The notes beneath the pieces were generated by a model. That model ran no database searches. It had not been told where the DNA came from and was given only the letters and a program-made list of their open reading frames with translations. DNA of 26,838 bases from Thermoleophilia bacterium. Its GTDB lineage: Bacteria; Actinomycetota; Thermoleophilia; Gaiellales; Gaiellaceae. Location of the stretch: the NCBI GenBank assembly GCA_025927435.1, contig JAICLM010000006.1:1-26838 (forward strand), read 5' to 3'. Below, in pieces: positions 1 to 7,990 of this stretch; position 1 is the stretch's first letter; every line of letters begins with the position of its first letter. The position numbers and the translations under genes were made by a program.

Positions 1-387
1 CCGAAGACCGTCGAGAACTTCCGCAAGCTCGCCGGGGACGGCTTCTACGACGGCGTCGTCTTCCACCGCATCATTCCGGACTTCATGATCCAGGGCGGCG
101 ACCCGACCGGAACCGGCTCGGGCGGGCCCGGCTACACGTTCGAGGACGAGTTCAACGACCACCCCGTCGTGCGCGGCGCGCTCGCGATGGCGAACGCCGG
201 CCCGAACACGAACGGCAGCCAGTTCTTCATCGTCACCGCGGGCGCGTGCCCGTGGCTCGACGGCAAGCACACCGTCTTCGGCCAGGTGACGAACGGGATG
301 GACGTCGTGGACGCGATCTCGGCGCTCGAGACGGACGCGGCGGACCGCCCGCACGAGTCCGTCGTCATCGAGCGGATCGATCTCTGA
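1..387 (+). CDS. Peptidyl-prolyl cis-trans isomerase, cyclophilin type (5' partial)
   Basis: The frame is open from the first base of the window, so the N-terminus is missing; the visible part is 128 residues ending in TGA. It carries the cyclophilin core: FHRIIPDFMIQGGD (catalytic Arg in FHR, then the QGGD strand), a GTGSGGPGY loop, the MANAGPNTNGSQFFI block and WLDGKHTVFGQV. Cyclophilins catalyse proline cis-trans isomerisation during protein folding. No signal peptide can be judged because the start lies outside the window; the short single-domain form suggests a cytosolic enzyme. Its last 23 bases overlap the 3' end of the convergent membrane-protein gene. Confidence 0.96.
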   Translation, partial: PKTVENFRKLAGDGFYDGVVFHRIIPDFMIQGGDPTGTGSGGPGYTFEDEFNDHPVVRGALAMANAGPNTNGSQFFIVTAGACPWLDGKHTVFGQVTNGMDVVDAISALETDAADRPHESVVIERIDL

Positions 388-847
388 GCCTCGCCCAGAG
401 CGGTAGCCCGTACCAGAGCGAGACGACGACGCCGAAGAGCGCGGCGGCCGCCCCGATTGCGGCTCCCCGGGAGACCACCGAGTCGACCACGAGCAGCACG
501 ACTGCCTCGAGCGAGACAGCCGAGGCCGCGATTCCCGCGATCGAGAGCCGATTGCCGATCCGCACGATGCGCTCCTTGTCGCCGTGGCGGAAGCGGAGCC
601 GGTGGTACGAGCTCGGGGCGGTGAGCAGCGCGACCGCCACCGCGGTCGACAGAAAGGCAACGACGAACACGTCGCGCTGGAAGGAGGTGACGCGCGTCCA
701 GCCGTTGGCGAACGGGACCGCGAGCAGGAAAGCCAGGAGCACCGTGACGCCCGGAAGGACGACGCGCAGCTCGTTCAGCAGCTCGATCAGCTCGCGATCC
801 GCGCGCTCCTTCGGGGTCTCCTCCTCCGGGGGCGTCTCGTCGGGCAT
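365..847 (-). CDS. DUF6328-like four-helix membrane protein
   Basis: This 160-residue protein has an acidic N-terminus (PDETPPEEETPKE), then LIELLNELRVVLPGV, and four hydrophobic segments at about residues 31-47, 59-78, 102-125 and 128-151. The LNELR..LPG start and the SYHRLRFRHGDK loop after helix 2 match my memory of the DUF6328 family of actinobacterial membrane proteins; the function is unknown. A -10-like TAGCGT (minus strand, 854-859) ends 6 nt before the ATG and there is no Shine-Dalgarno sequence, so a leaderless transcript is likely. The 3' end overlaps the cyclophilin gene by 23 bp tail to tail. Confidence 0.82.
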   Translation of the reverse strand: MPDETPPEEETPKERADRELIELLNELRVVLPGVTVLLAFLLAVPFANGWTRVTSFQRDVFVVAFLSTAVAVALLTAPSSYHRLRFRHGDKERIVRIGNRLSIAGIAASAVSLEAVVLLVVDSVVSRGAAIGAAAALFGVVVSLWYGLPLWARLRDRSAR

Positions 848-950
848 GCCCGGACGCTACTGGCTCGCGCCGCCCGAGTTAAAGGTCTGCAGCGAATCGG
901 CCGAATCCCGGCTTACATGGGTGCTTACATGCGGCTTTCAGATCCCTTAG

Positions 951-1976
951 ATGCGGCTCACCCACACCTGCTCTGATGCTCTCGTGCCCGGACTGACGCG
1001 ACGCCTCTTGCTCGCCGTCCTGGCGACGCTGGCGCCGGCCGTAGCCGCCTCTCCGGCCGGCGCCGCCGGGCACACCTCTCATGCCACGGTGAAGGCCCGC
1101 CCCAATGTCGGGATCGTCAACATCTACACGACGCTCGGCTACGAGCACGGGCGCGCCGCCGGCACCGGGATGATCATCTCGCGCTCGGGCGAGGTCCTGA
1201 CGAACAACCACGTGATCAGCGGTGCGACGAAGTTCAAGGTCGTGGACGTCACGACCCACCGCAAGTACTCCGCCACCGTGGTGGGCTACTCGGTCCCCCG
1301 CGACATCGCGGTCCTTCACCTCGCGCACGCCGCGGGCCTGCGAACGGTCAAGCGCGGAGGCGCCGTCCCCCTGCACGTCGGGATGAAGGTCGTGGCGCGC
1401 GGGAACGCGCAGGGCCGCGGCGGGCCGCCGAAGACGGCGCGGGGACGGATCATCGCCCTCCACCAGCAGATCCAGGCGCGGGACGAGGCCGGAGACACGG
1501 AGACGCTGAACAACGTGATCGCGACGAATGCGCCCGTCGTGCCGGGATACTCCGGCGGGCCGCTCGAGAACAGCCAGAACCGCGTCCTCGGCATCGTGAC
1601 CGCCGGCTCGACCTCGGGCGCACACCGGGGCTTCGCGATCCCGCTCAAGCAGGCGCTGCAGATCGTCCGCCGGATCGAGAGCGGCAAGTCGAACGCGACC
1701 GTGCACGTCGGGCCGACGGCGTTCCTCGGCGTCGGGTTCAACGACAGCAGCGCGAAGATCGGGCAGATCCTCGCGGGGAAGCCCGCCGATGTCGCGGGCC
1801 TCGTCGTCGGGGACGTCATCACCGCGCTGAACGGCACCGCGATCTCGTCGAGAGCGGACGTCCGGCAAACGGTGCTGACCCTCGTGCCGGGCGAATCCGT
1901 TCCGATCGGCTGGACGGACACGAACGGCGTGGCTCAGACCGGCACGATCACGCCGATCAGCGGCCCGCCGCAGTAG
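951..1976 (+). CDS. Secreted HtrA/DegP-like trypsin-type serine protease with PDZ domain
   Basis: Up to 341 residues. A signal peptide is visible (TRRLLLAVLATLAPAVAA, then a small-residue region ending AGAAG), so the protein is exported. The S1C protease domain has a full triad: His87 in LTNNHV, Asp118 in PRDIAVL and Ser201 in GYSGGPL (GNSGGPL is more usual). GFAIPL at 228-232 closes the domain and a single PDZ domain follows (about 255-335, LGVGF ... PADVAGLVVGDVI). Such proteases degrade or sense misfolded envelope proteins. The start is uncertain: GTG at 984 gives a shorter, more typical signal peptide, and a -10-like TTAGAT at 947-952 would place the transcript start after the 951 ATG. 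Confidence 0.93.
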   Translation: MRLTHTCSDALVPGLTRRLLLAVLATLAPAVAASPAGAAGHTSHATVKARPNVGIVNIYTTLGYEHGRAAGTGMIISRSGEVLTNNHVISGATKFKVVDVTTHRKYSATVVGYSVPRDIAVLHLAHAAGLRTVKRGGAVPLHVGMKVVARGNAQGRGGPPKTARGRIIALHQQIQARDEAGDTETLNNVIATNAPVVPGYSGGPLENSQNRVLGIVTAGSTSGAHRGFAIPLKQALQIVRRIESGKSNATVHVGPTAFLGVGFNDSSAKIGQILAGKPADVAGLVVGDVITALNGTAISSRADVRQTVLTLVPGESVPIGWTDTNGVAQTGTITPISGPPQ

Positions 1977-2023
1977 CCGCCTGCGCCTGCCTCCGCGCGT
2001 AAACAGAGGAGACGAGGAGGAGG

Positions 2024-2094
2024 AGCGGGTGGCGGGAATCGAACCCGCGTAACTAGCTTGGAAGGCTAGGGCTCTACCATTGAGCTACACCCGC
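2024..2094 (-). tRNA. tRNA-Gly (anticodon TCC)
   Basis: Folding the minus strand gives a complete 71-nt cloverleaf: acceptor GCGGGTG/CACCCGC, D arm GCTC/GAGC, anticodon stem CTAGC/GCTAG with loop CTTCCAA (anticodon TCC), T arm GCGGG/CCCGC with loop TTCGATT, and discriminator T. CCA is not encoded. The 5' end lies only 23 bp from the start codon of the divergent ctaG gene. Confidence 0.97.
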
Positions 2095-2105
2095 GAAGCG
2101 CTGGG

Positions 2106-2112
2106 TACGGTA
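2106..2112. promoter_or_regulatory. Symmetric -10 element shared by ctaG (+) and tRNA-Gly (-)
   Basis: TACGGTA reads as TACGGT on the plus strand, ending 6 nt before the ctaG ATG, and as TACCGT on the minus strand, ending 12 nt before the tRNA-Gly 5' end. Seven-base TAnnnTA elements can work in both directions. The -35 region for ctaG would lie inside the tRNA gene. This is a position and motif inference only. Confidence 0.5.
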
Positions 2113-2117
2113 GCGAG

Positions 2118-2909
2118 ATGCATCCCTCGGCGGAGGCGATCGCGCTCGCCCCTGCGCTTGCGATCGGACTGGCGCTCGCGTACCGGAGCACCCTGCTCTC
2201 GCGTCCACGCCTCGCCGCCGGCGTCCTCGGCGTCGGGCTCGTCTTCGCGGCGTTCAGCACCGGGCTCCAGCCGCTCGCCACGCACACGTTCCTCTGGGCG
2301 CACCTGCTGCAGAACGTCGTCCTCGCGGAATGGGCTCCCCTCCTGCTCGTGCTCGCGATCCCGTCGGAGCTCGCCGATCGGGCGGCGGGGTTCCCGCTCT
2401 TCCGGCCGCTCGTCGCGCTCCCGCTCTGGCTCGCTGCCTACTACACGTGGCACCTGCCGTGGATCTACGACGCGGCGCTCCGCCATCCGCATTCGCTCCT
2501 CCACGTCGAGCACCTCACCTACCTCGCCGTGGGCGTCTGCGTCTGGTGGCCCGTCGTGCACGGGAAGAGCTCGGCCGGGGCGAAGGCCGCCTACCTCTTC
2601 GCCGCCTTCGTGCTGGCCTCGCCGCTCGGCCTGCTCCTCGCATTGATCCCGCGCGCGATCTATCCGTTCTACGTCCACGCGCCGCGCACCTGGGGGCCCG
2701 GCCCGCTCGCCGACCAGCAGATCGCCGGGGTGACGATGGCGGCGGAGGAGGCGGCCGTCTTCTTCGGAGCCTTCGCGGCCTATCTGCTCCGCTTCCTCGC
2801 CGACGAGCAGGCGAGCGGGCAGATCAGGCCGAGCGGGACGACACCTGCAGCTCGCGCTCGGCCGGCCGGCCTGCGCGCAGCTCCCGGCTCCGCTCGGTCT
2901 CGGCATTGA
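2118..2909 (+). CDS. ctaG: Cytochrome c oxidase assembly factor, CtaG (caa3-type) family
   Basis: This 263-residue polytopic membrane protein has about seven hydrophobic segments and the caa3_CtaG signatures: HLLQNVVLAEWAPLLLVLAIP, the YYTWHLPWIYDAAL segment and HSLLHVEHLTYLAVG. The conserved histidines of these motifs fit a role in copper delivery or assembly of the CuA/CuB centres of cytochrome oxidase. No Shine-Dalgarno is seen; the ATG follows a TACGGT -10-like box by 6 nt, suggesting a leaderless mRNA. The last ~28 residues (TTPAARARPAGL...) are low complexity and overlap the 3' end of the convergent brkB-like gene by 86 bp; they are probably dispensable. Confidence 0.87.
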   Translation: MHPSAEAIALAPALAIGLALAYRSTLLSRPRLAAGVLGVGLVFAAFSTGLQPLATHTFLWAHLLQNVVLAEWAPLLLVLAIPSELADRAAGFPLFRPLVALPLWLAAYYTWHLPWIYDAALRHPHSLLHVEHLTYLAVGVCVWWPVVHGKSSAGAKAAYLFAAFVLASPLGLLLALIPRAIYPFYVHAPRTWGPGPLADQQIAGVTMAAEEAAVFFGAFAAYLLRFLADEQASGQIRPSGTTPAARARPAGLRAAPGSARSRH

Positions 2910-3861
2910 GCTCGGCGCCGAGCAGCAGGGCGATCGCGGCGAGCCACAGCCAGGTCAGCATGATGATCACCGCCGCGAGCGATCCCCAGGTCTTGTTGTA
3001 GGACGCGAACGCCGAGGTGTAGAACGCAAATGCGCCGGACGCGGCGAGCCAGACGATCGTGGCGAACACCGAGCCGACCGACAGGAAGTGCCAACGCGGA
3101 TGCTCGACGTCCGGCCCGAGGTAGAGCAGCGTCGCGAACGCGGCCAGGAGCCCCGTGAGCAGGATCGGCCACTGGGCGATCCACCAGATCCAGCCGATCG
3201 CGCCCGAGAGCGGGCCGGCATGGGCTGCGACGAGCTGCTCGAGCGGCGGGCCGAAGATGAGCAGCACCGCCACCAGCACGAACGCGAACCCGATCACCGC
3301 GACCATCTGGACGGCGACGAACCGCTTCATGACGAACTTGCGCCCGTCCTTGCGCTCGTAGGCGAGGTTGACGGCGGTCATGTACGTCGTCATGGCGCTC
3401 GTCGTCGACCAGAGCGCGAGTACGAATCCGACGGCCGTCATGACGATTCCGGTCGACGGGTTCGCGTCGAGCCGGTGCAGGCTCTGGCCGAGCAGGCTCG
3501 TGGCCGCCGCAGGCATCACGTGGGAGAAGTGCGCCATGAGCGACGAGATCGTGTCCGGCCCGACCACCAGTGTGAAAACGCCTACCGTTACGAGCAGGAC
3601 CGACGGAATCGCGAAGAAGGTCGAGTACGCCAGCGCCGACGCGAGCATCGTTCCGTTGTCATCCATGAAGCCCTTGAACGCGCGCACGAAGATCGCGCGC
3701 CAGTCCCGGAAGGAGAGGTCGCGCAGGCCCGGGTCGGGGAGGCGCGACTCCCTTCTCTCCGGCTGCGGAGTCCGCTCGTCCTCGACCGGCGCCTCGTCGG
3801 GCAGCGGCCGGCCTGCGTCGACCGCAGGCTCGACTCGACGCTGCTCCTCGCGCGTACGCAT
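2824..3861 (-). CDS. YihY/BrkB (UPF0761) family integral membrane protein
   Basis: This 345-residue protein begins with ~55 charged, proline-rich cytosolic residues followed by the family entry motif FVRAFKGFMDDNGTMLASALAYSTFFAIPS. Roughly six membrane segments follow, including ALWSTTSAMTTYM, WWIAQWPILLTGLLAAFATLLYL and WGSLAAVIIMLTWLWLAAIALLLGAELNAE, the last being the highly conserved C-terminal motif of the family. The molecular function is unsettled: names such as ribonuclease BN for this family are historical errors. The start is the ATG with the longest family-compatible N-terminus; no clear ribosome binding site is visible. Confidence 0.9.
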   Translation of the reverse strand: MRTREEQRRVEPAVDAGRPLPDEAPVEDERTPQPERRESRLPDPGLRDLSFRDWRAIFVRAFKGFMDDNGTMLASALAYSTFFAIPSVLLVTVGVFTLVVGPDTISSLMAHFSHVMPAAATSLLGQSLHRLDANPSTGIVMTAVGFVLALWSTTSAMTTYMTAVNLAYERKDGRKFVMKRFVAVQMVAVIGFAFVLVAVLLIFGPPLEQLVAAHAGPLSGAIGWIWWIAQWPILLTGLLAAFATLLYLGPDVEHPRWHFLSVGSVFATIVWLAASGAFAFYTSAFASYNKTWGSLAAVIIMLTWLWLAAIALLLGAELNAETERSRELRAGRPAERELQVSSRSA

Positions 3862-3899
3862 GCCCTGAGAACGAGGCTGTTCGAGATTTGGTTGCGGAA

Positions 3900-3973
3900 T
3901 CGGGGTGGGCAGACTCGAACTGCCGGCCTCCCGGCCCCAAACCGGGCGCTCTACCAGGCTGAGCTACACCCCG
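3900..3973 (-). tRNA. tRNA-Pro (anticodon TGG)
   Basis: The minus strand folds into a 74-nt cloverleaf: acceptor CGGGGTG/CACCCCG, D arm GCTC/GAGC with a nine-base loop, anticodon stem CCCGG/CCGGG with loop TTTGGGG (anticodon TGG), T arm GGCAG/CTGCC with loop TTCGAGT, and discriminator A. CCA is not encoded. Confidence 0.97.
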
Positions 3974-3995
3974 CGAAGGACCCAGTGTAAGTCCG

Positions 3996-4481
3996 CTACT
4001 CGGATTCGATCAGGGTGCGCAGCTCGGCGAGCTTCTCGCCGCGCAGCTCGTCGCGCTCGCCGCGGTCGATGCGGGCGAGCAGCTCGCGGACGAGCGGGGC
4101 CAGCTCGAGCGGGTTGAACGGCTTCGTCACGTAGTCGACTCCGCCGATGTCGAGCCCGCGGGCGCGGTCGCGGAACTCCGCCCGCGCCGTGAGGAAGATG
4201 ATCGGGATGCCGCGGGTGCGGTCGTCCTCCAGCAGCTCCTCGGCGACCCTCCAGCCGTCGAGGCCGGGCATCATCACGTCGAGGAGCACGACGTCGGGCT
4301 GCTCGTCCCGCGCGAGGTCGAGGCCCGTCGTCCCGTCCGCGGCTTCGAGGACCTGGATCCCTTCGGCCTCGAGGTTGACCCGACAGAGCAGCCGGATCGG
4401 CGCCTCGTCGTCGATCACGAGCACCCGCGTCTTGCCCGCCTCGCTCACCGGCCGCGTATGCCCGTCCGTCACGGCATTCAT
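3996..4481 (-). CDS. Single-domain response regulator (REC), partner of the GAF/PAS kinase
   Basis: The 161-residue protein is a receiver domain only: acidic pair Asp24-Asp25 (VLVIDDE), phospho-acceptor Asp68 (VVLLDVMMPG), switch Thr98 (FLTAR) and Lys120 (DYVTKPF). After the domain comes a charged helical tail (RGERDELRGEKLAELRTLIESE) with no DNA-binding output domain, so it probably acts by protein contact or in a phosphorelay. The ATG overlaps the stop codon of the upstream kinase gene as ATGA, which fixes the start and implies translational coupling and co-expression. Confidence 0.94.
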   Translation of the reverse strand: MNAVTDGHTRPVSEAGKTRVLVIDDEAPIRLLCRVNLEAEGIQVLEAADGTTGLDLARDEQPDVVLLDVMMPGLDGWRVAEELLEDDRTRGIPIIFLTARAEFRDRARGLDIGGVDYVTKPFNPLELAPLVRELLARIDRGERDELRGEKLAELRTLIESE

Positions 4482-7400
4482 GCTCGCTCCTGCGCTGCCG
4501 GCAGCTCGAAGGCGAAACGGGATCCCTCGCCCTCCTGCGACGACACCCAGATCCGGCCGCCCATGGCCGTCACGAGGCCGCGGGCGATGAACAGGCCGAG
4601 CCCGGTTCCGCCGGCGCCGGCGCGCAGCTCGGCGTCCGACCCGCGGTAGAACTTGCGGAAGATCTGCTCCTGGTCGGACTGCGGGATTCCGATCCCCTCG
4701 TCGGCGACGCTCACCTCGACCGTGTCTTGCCGCCGGACGGCACCGACGGTCACGGTCCCTCCGTCCGGCGAGTAGCGCAGCGCATTCTCCACCAGGATCG
4801 AGCACACCTGCCGCAGCTTCTCCGGGTCCGCTTTCGCGGCGAGCGGCTCCTCGGGCAGGTCGATGACGAACCGATGGCCGTTCGCCTCGGCGTCCGTGAC
4901 CGTGTCCAGCACCTGTCCGACCACGTCACGTACATCGGTCTCGGCGAGGTCGACCTGGAGGTCCCCGGTGTCGAGGCGGGCGACATTGAGGAGCGTGTCG
5001 ACGATCGAGGTCAGCCGCTGCGACTCGGAGGCGATGTAGCGAAGGAACGTCTGGCGCTCCTCCTCGCCGAACATGACGTCCTGGCGCAGCAGCGTCTCGG
5101 CGAAGCCGTAGATGGAGGTGAGAGGCGTGCGGAGCTCGTGCGAGACGGTGCTCACGAAGTCGGACTTGACCTGCTCGACCAGCCGGTCGCCCGAGATGTC
5201 GCGGAAGGCGAAGATACGGCCGGCGACGGCGCCGAGCGGGTCGCGCATCACCGCTTCGGTAACCGAGAGCCAGACCTCCTCGCGACCGCGCATGATCGGG
5301 ACGAGGCGCTCGCCGCGCGCGGCCTCGTCGGGCGACTCGAGGCTGCGCTGCAGCACGTCGACCGGTGCGCGGCCGAGAGCGAGCGAGGCGGGGACACCCG
5401 TGATCAGCTCAGCGGCGCTGTTCCAGAGCACGACCTTCCCGTCGCGGTCGACGGCGACGATCCCCTCGGCGATATTCGCGAGAATCGCGACCGACCGCTC
5501 CCGCTCAAGCGCGACCCGCTGGTAGAGCTCGGCGTTCGAGAGCGCGGCCGACGTGCTCGCGGCGACCGCTAGCAGCGCCTCGATCTCCTCCTCCCGCCAC
5601 TCGCGCGGCACGGAGGCGTAGACCGCGAGAATGCCGAGTGTTGCTCCCTCCGCGCCGCCGACGGGCACGCCGAGGAACGCCGAGTGACCCGCCTGGAGCA
5701 TGGGGTCGAGGCCGCGCAGGCGCTCGTCGTCGCCGGCCTGCGCCAGCGCGACCGGAGCTCCCGACTGGAGGACGTCGCCCGAAAGCCAGCCGCTCGCCGG
5801 GCTCCGCGAGCCGAGCGCAGCCTCGGCGCCTACGCCGGCCGCCGCCGTGACGACGAGCTCCTCGCCCTCGAGCAAGCGGAATGCTCCGGCCTCGGCGTTG
5901 ACGAGGGCCGGGGCCTGCTGCACCACCTCGTCGAGCACCGCCGCCGGATCGAGCTCGCTCGTCAGCAAGCGCCCGGTTCGGGTCAGCTGCTGCGCAAGCG
6001 CCCGGGCGCCACGCTCGGCCTCGAACAGCTCGCTGCGCTCCAGGGCGGCGCGGGTGGCGTCTGCCAGGTGACGCGCGAGCTCGAGGTCGTCGTCGTCGAA
6101 GGAGCGCTCCTCCGCGAAGAAGATGAGCACGAGGCCGCGCTCCGCATCGCGCGGTGCGTCGACCGGCACGGAGATGAGCGACAGATACTCGTTCTCTTGA
6201 GCGCCCTCGCGCAGGTCGGGCAGCAGCCGGTCGTCGTCCGAGATCGAGGACGAGACGACGATGCGGCCCTCGACCGCAGCGCGGAAGAGCGGGCTCTGAT
6301 TCCCCCAGGCTCGCTCGGCCAGGATCTTGCGCAGGTCGGCAGGGAGCTCGTACGCCCCCACCGCCTCGAGCCGCCCGCTCGAAGGCACGAGCACTGCGGC
6401 GGAGGTGCCGCCGAGCGCCTCCGCGGCGGCCTGGGCGATCGCCTCGAGCGTCGCCGCGCGGGAGAGGGACTGCCCGAGAGCCGACGCGATCCGGTAGAAG
6501 CCGCGCTGGATCCGCGCCTGCCGCGCGCTCTGCGTGAACATCTCGGCGTTCCGCAGTGCGAGCGACGCGAGCCCGGCGAAAGCGCCGAGGATGTCCGCGT
6601 CCCGCTCCGCGAAGCGGCGCCCCTCACGCCGGCCGACACCGATCACGCCGCGCACCTCGTCGCTCCAGAACATCGGTGCGGTGATCACGTCGGTGAAGCC
6701 GTCGTAGGCCGGGTGCGGAACCGGCGCCGCCAGCTCCCCGTACGCGCTCTCGATCAAGGGCCGCCCCTCGCGGAGCGCCGCGCCCGCGAGGCCCTGGCCC
6801 AGCGGAAACTCGAAGCCGAGCAGCGAGCGGTCGAAGCCGTGCACGGCGACGCAGCGGAAGAGGCCGCGTTCGGCGTTGAGGAGATAGCAGTCGGCGGCGT
6901 CGGCGTCGAGGAGCTGGGCGAGCTGGTCGGCGAGCCTCTGCAGGACCACGGGCAGATCGAGCTCGCTGCTGAGCACGTGTGCCGCCCGGAGCAGAGCGGC
7001 CTGCTGGGCGAGCTGCTCCTCGTTCCGTTTCAGAGCCTCCTCGAGCGCGACACCGGCTCGCACGCGCTCGAGGGCCACCGCCGCCTCGGACGCGAGCGTC
7101 TGCATCACCGCAAGGTCCTCGTTCGAGAAGACGCGAGGCTCGTCGAGGGTCGCGACCGAGATCACCGCCGTCACCCGCTCCTCGACGAGCAGCGGGACGA
7201 ACGCGGCGCTCTTCGCTCCCACGGCGTCGGCCAGCCTGCGGCTGACGACTCCCGAGCTCGCGGTGTCGTAGACGGTCAGCGTCGTCGCCTCGAACACCGC
7301 GCTCGCGATTCCCGACGGCTCGCGCTCGAGGTCGAGATGCATCTCCCGCCACCAGTCGACGTCCTCGCCACCGGAGCGCGCGAGATAGCCCGTCGCCTCG

Positions 7401-7669
7401 CGCCCGTCGTCGGAGACGATGGTCAGCGCCGCGAAGCCGAGGTCGAAGAGCTCCGCGAGCTCGTCGAGGAGCGTGCGGGCGACGCCTTCGACGTCGGCGG
7501 TGCGGGCGAGCTCGTCCGCAACCCGGCTGACGCTCTCCAGCTCTCTCGTGGGATTTCCCCGCCGGGCCTGTCCGGAGACGCTGCGGCGCAGGACGGCAGG
7601 CAGGAGCACCACGGCGGCCGCGGCGCGGCCGAGCGCGCGAACGGTCGGGAGCAGGTGTGGGGTCCGCAC
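4478..7669 (-). CDS. Multi-GAF/PAS hybrid-input sensor histidine kinase
   Basis: With the GTG start at 7669 the protein has 1063 residues. In order it shows about four GAF-like domains (roughly 45-205, 225-375, 390-545 and 555-715), a PAS domain (about 722-830, ILANIAEGIVAVDRDG), a HisKA dimerisation domain with phospho-His844 (SHELRTPL) and a HATPase domain with N box Asn962 (ENALRYS), DEGIGIP and GTGLGL. There is no convincing membrane segment, so it is probably cytosolic, sensing small ligands or redox state. The frame stays open to 7954, but it would run through a terminator hairpin; a TACAAT -10 box at 7682-7687 ending 12 nt before the GTG supports the shorter start. The response regulator gene overlaps its stop. 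Confidence 0.9.
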   Translation of the reverse strand: MRTPHLLPTVRALGRAAAAVVLLPAVLRRSVSGQARRGNPTRELESVSRVADELARTADVEGVARTLLDELAELFDLGFAALTIVSDDGREATGYLARSGGEDVDWWREMHLDLEREPSGIASAVFEATTLTVYDTASSGVVSRRLADAVGAKSAAFVPLLVEERVTAVISVATLDEPRVFSNEDLAVMQTLASEAAVALERVRAGVALEEALKRNEEQLAQQAALLRAAHVLSSELDLPVVLQRLADQLAQLLDADAADCYLLNAERGLFRCVAVHGFDRSLLGFEFPLGQGLAGAALREGRPLIESAYGELAAPVPHPAYDGFTDVITAPMFWSDEVRGVIGVGRREGRRFAERDADILGAFAGLASLALRNAEMFTQSARQARIQRGFYRIASALGQSLSRAATLEAIAQAAAEALGGTSAAVLVPSSGRLEAVGAYELPADLRKILAERAWGNQSPLFRAAVEGRIVVSSSISDDDRLLPDLREGAQENEYLSLISVPVDAPRDAERGLVLIFFAEERSFDDDDLELARHLADATRAALERSELFEAERGARALAQQLTRTGRLLTSELDPAAVLDEVVQQAPALVNAEAGAFRLLEGEELVVTAAAGVGAEAALGSRSPASGWLSGDVLQSGAPVALAQAGDDERLRGLDPMLQAGHSAFLGVPVGGAEGATLGILAVYASVPREWREEEIEALLAVAASTSAALSNAELYQRVALERERSVAILANIAEGIVAVDRDGKVVLWNSAAELITGVPASLALGRAPVDVLQRSLESPDEAARGERLVPIMRGREEVWLSVTEAVMRDPLGAVAGRIFAFRDISGDRLVEQVKSDFVSTVSHELRTPLTSIYGFAETLLRQDVMFGEEERQTFLRYIASESQRLTSIVDTLLNVARLDTGDLQVDLAETDVRDVVGQVLDTVTDAEANGHRFVIDLPEEPLAAKADPEKLRQVCSILVENALRYSPDGGTVTVGAVRRQDTVEVSVADEGIGIPQSDQEQIFRKFYRGSDAELRAGAGGTGLGLFIARGLVTAMGGRIWVSSQEGEGSRFAFELPAAQERA

Positions 7670-7681
7670 TGGGCGGAGGAG

Positions 7682-7687
7682 ATTGTA
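7682..7687 (-). promoter_or_regulatory. -10 box of the kinase / response-regulator operon
   Basis: TACAAT on the minus strand is close to the TATAAT consensus and ends 12 nt before the in-frame GTG at 7669. It lies downstream of the terminator at 7760-7801, so it would separate kinase transcription from the candidate small RNA. No good -35 box is seen at the usual spacing. Confidence 0.5.
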
Positions 7688-7759
7688 CGGAGCCGCGTCT
7701 GGCGAGGCCAGAAAATGAGCCTTCCGGGCGTTCCGGGGCGCCGGCCGGGAAAGTCCGGA

Positions 7760-7801
7760 AAATGGAAAAGCCCGCCGCTCGGGGGGTCGGTGCGGCGGGC
7801 T
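7760..7801 (-). terminator. Intrinsic terminator of the small RNA
   Basis: A perfect 10-bp stem (7769-7778 with 7792-7801, GCCCGCCGC/GCGGCGGGC core) with a 13-nt loop is followed on the minus strand by TTTTCCATTTTCC. No T tract follows on the plus strand, so the direction is minus. It falls inside the 5' extension of the kinase reading frame, which argues against the longest kinase start. Confidence 0.75.
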
Positions 7802-7856
7802 CTCCCGATTGCTCCCCGCAAGGCGTCGAAGACGCCGCGGTTCGCATCGCCCAGTG
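7766..7856 (-). ncRNA. Candidate ~90-nt structured small RNA (unclassified)
   Basis: On the minus strand a promoter-like pair (TTGTCC at 7886-7891, 17-nt spacer, TACCCT at 7863-7868) predicts a start near 7855. The RNA would fold into a long hairpin: CGATGC pairing with GCAATCG (one bulged A), a GAA/GGA internal loop, CCGC/GCGG, then GGCGTC-TTC-GACGCC. It ends in a strong intrinsic terminator. It does not match a riboswitch, SRP RNA, 6S RNA, RNase P RNA or tRNA consensus I can recall. It could instead be a leader that attenuates the kinase operon, but that operon appears to have its own promoter downstream. Confidence 0.45.
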
Positions 7857-7862
7857 CCTGGG

Positions 7863-7891
7863 AGGGTAGAGACCGTTTGCGACCCGGACAA
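7863..7891 (-). promoter_or_regulatory. Putative promoter of the small RNA
   Basis: A -35-like TTGTCC (7886-7891) and a -10-like TACCCT (7863-7868) are separated by exactly 17 bp on the minus strand. The perfect 18-bp palindrome at 7891-7908 abuts the -35 box. Confidence 0.45.
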
Positions 7892-7908
7892 TGGGCCGTA
7901 CGGCCCAT
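7891..7908. promoter_or_regulatory. Perfect 18-bp palindrome, candidate operator (copy 1)
   Basis: ATGGGCCGTACGGCCCAT equals its own reverse complement. It sits between ispH and the small RNA / kinase unit, and a near copy (15 of 18 bases) lies at 12693-12710. Both copies are accompanied by CGGACAATGG. A dimeric transcription factor site is the simplest reading; the protein is unknown. Confidence 0.5.
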
Positions 7909-7990
7909 CTTTGTACGCAGGAAAGATCGCCTCGTGGGGATGCTCGCCTCTCACTCGCCTCTAACCCACCGCGGCTATCGTGGCCGGGCC

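Noticed and set aside
909..934. Direct repeat GCTTACATG (two copies) upstream of the HtrA-like gene
   Set aside because: Only two short copies, 14 bp apart; no array, and no clear regulatory meaning.
2085..2906. 273-codon minus-strand frame opposite ctaG
   Set aside because: Charged low-complexity product with no domain; ctaG motifs on the plus strand are clear.
7740..7890. Glycine riboswitch, fluoride or ZTP riboswitch, SRP RNA or RNase P RNA
   Set aside because: Short fragments resemble these (GGGAGAG, CAGGCA, GGCGATG, GGGGAGC, GGGAAAGTCCGG), but conserved cores and order are missing on either strand.
7670..7954. N-terminal extension of the kinase to an ATG at 7954
   Set aside because: It would read through a strong intrinsic terminator and promoter-like sequences, and the residues show no domain.
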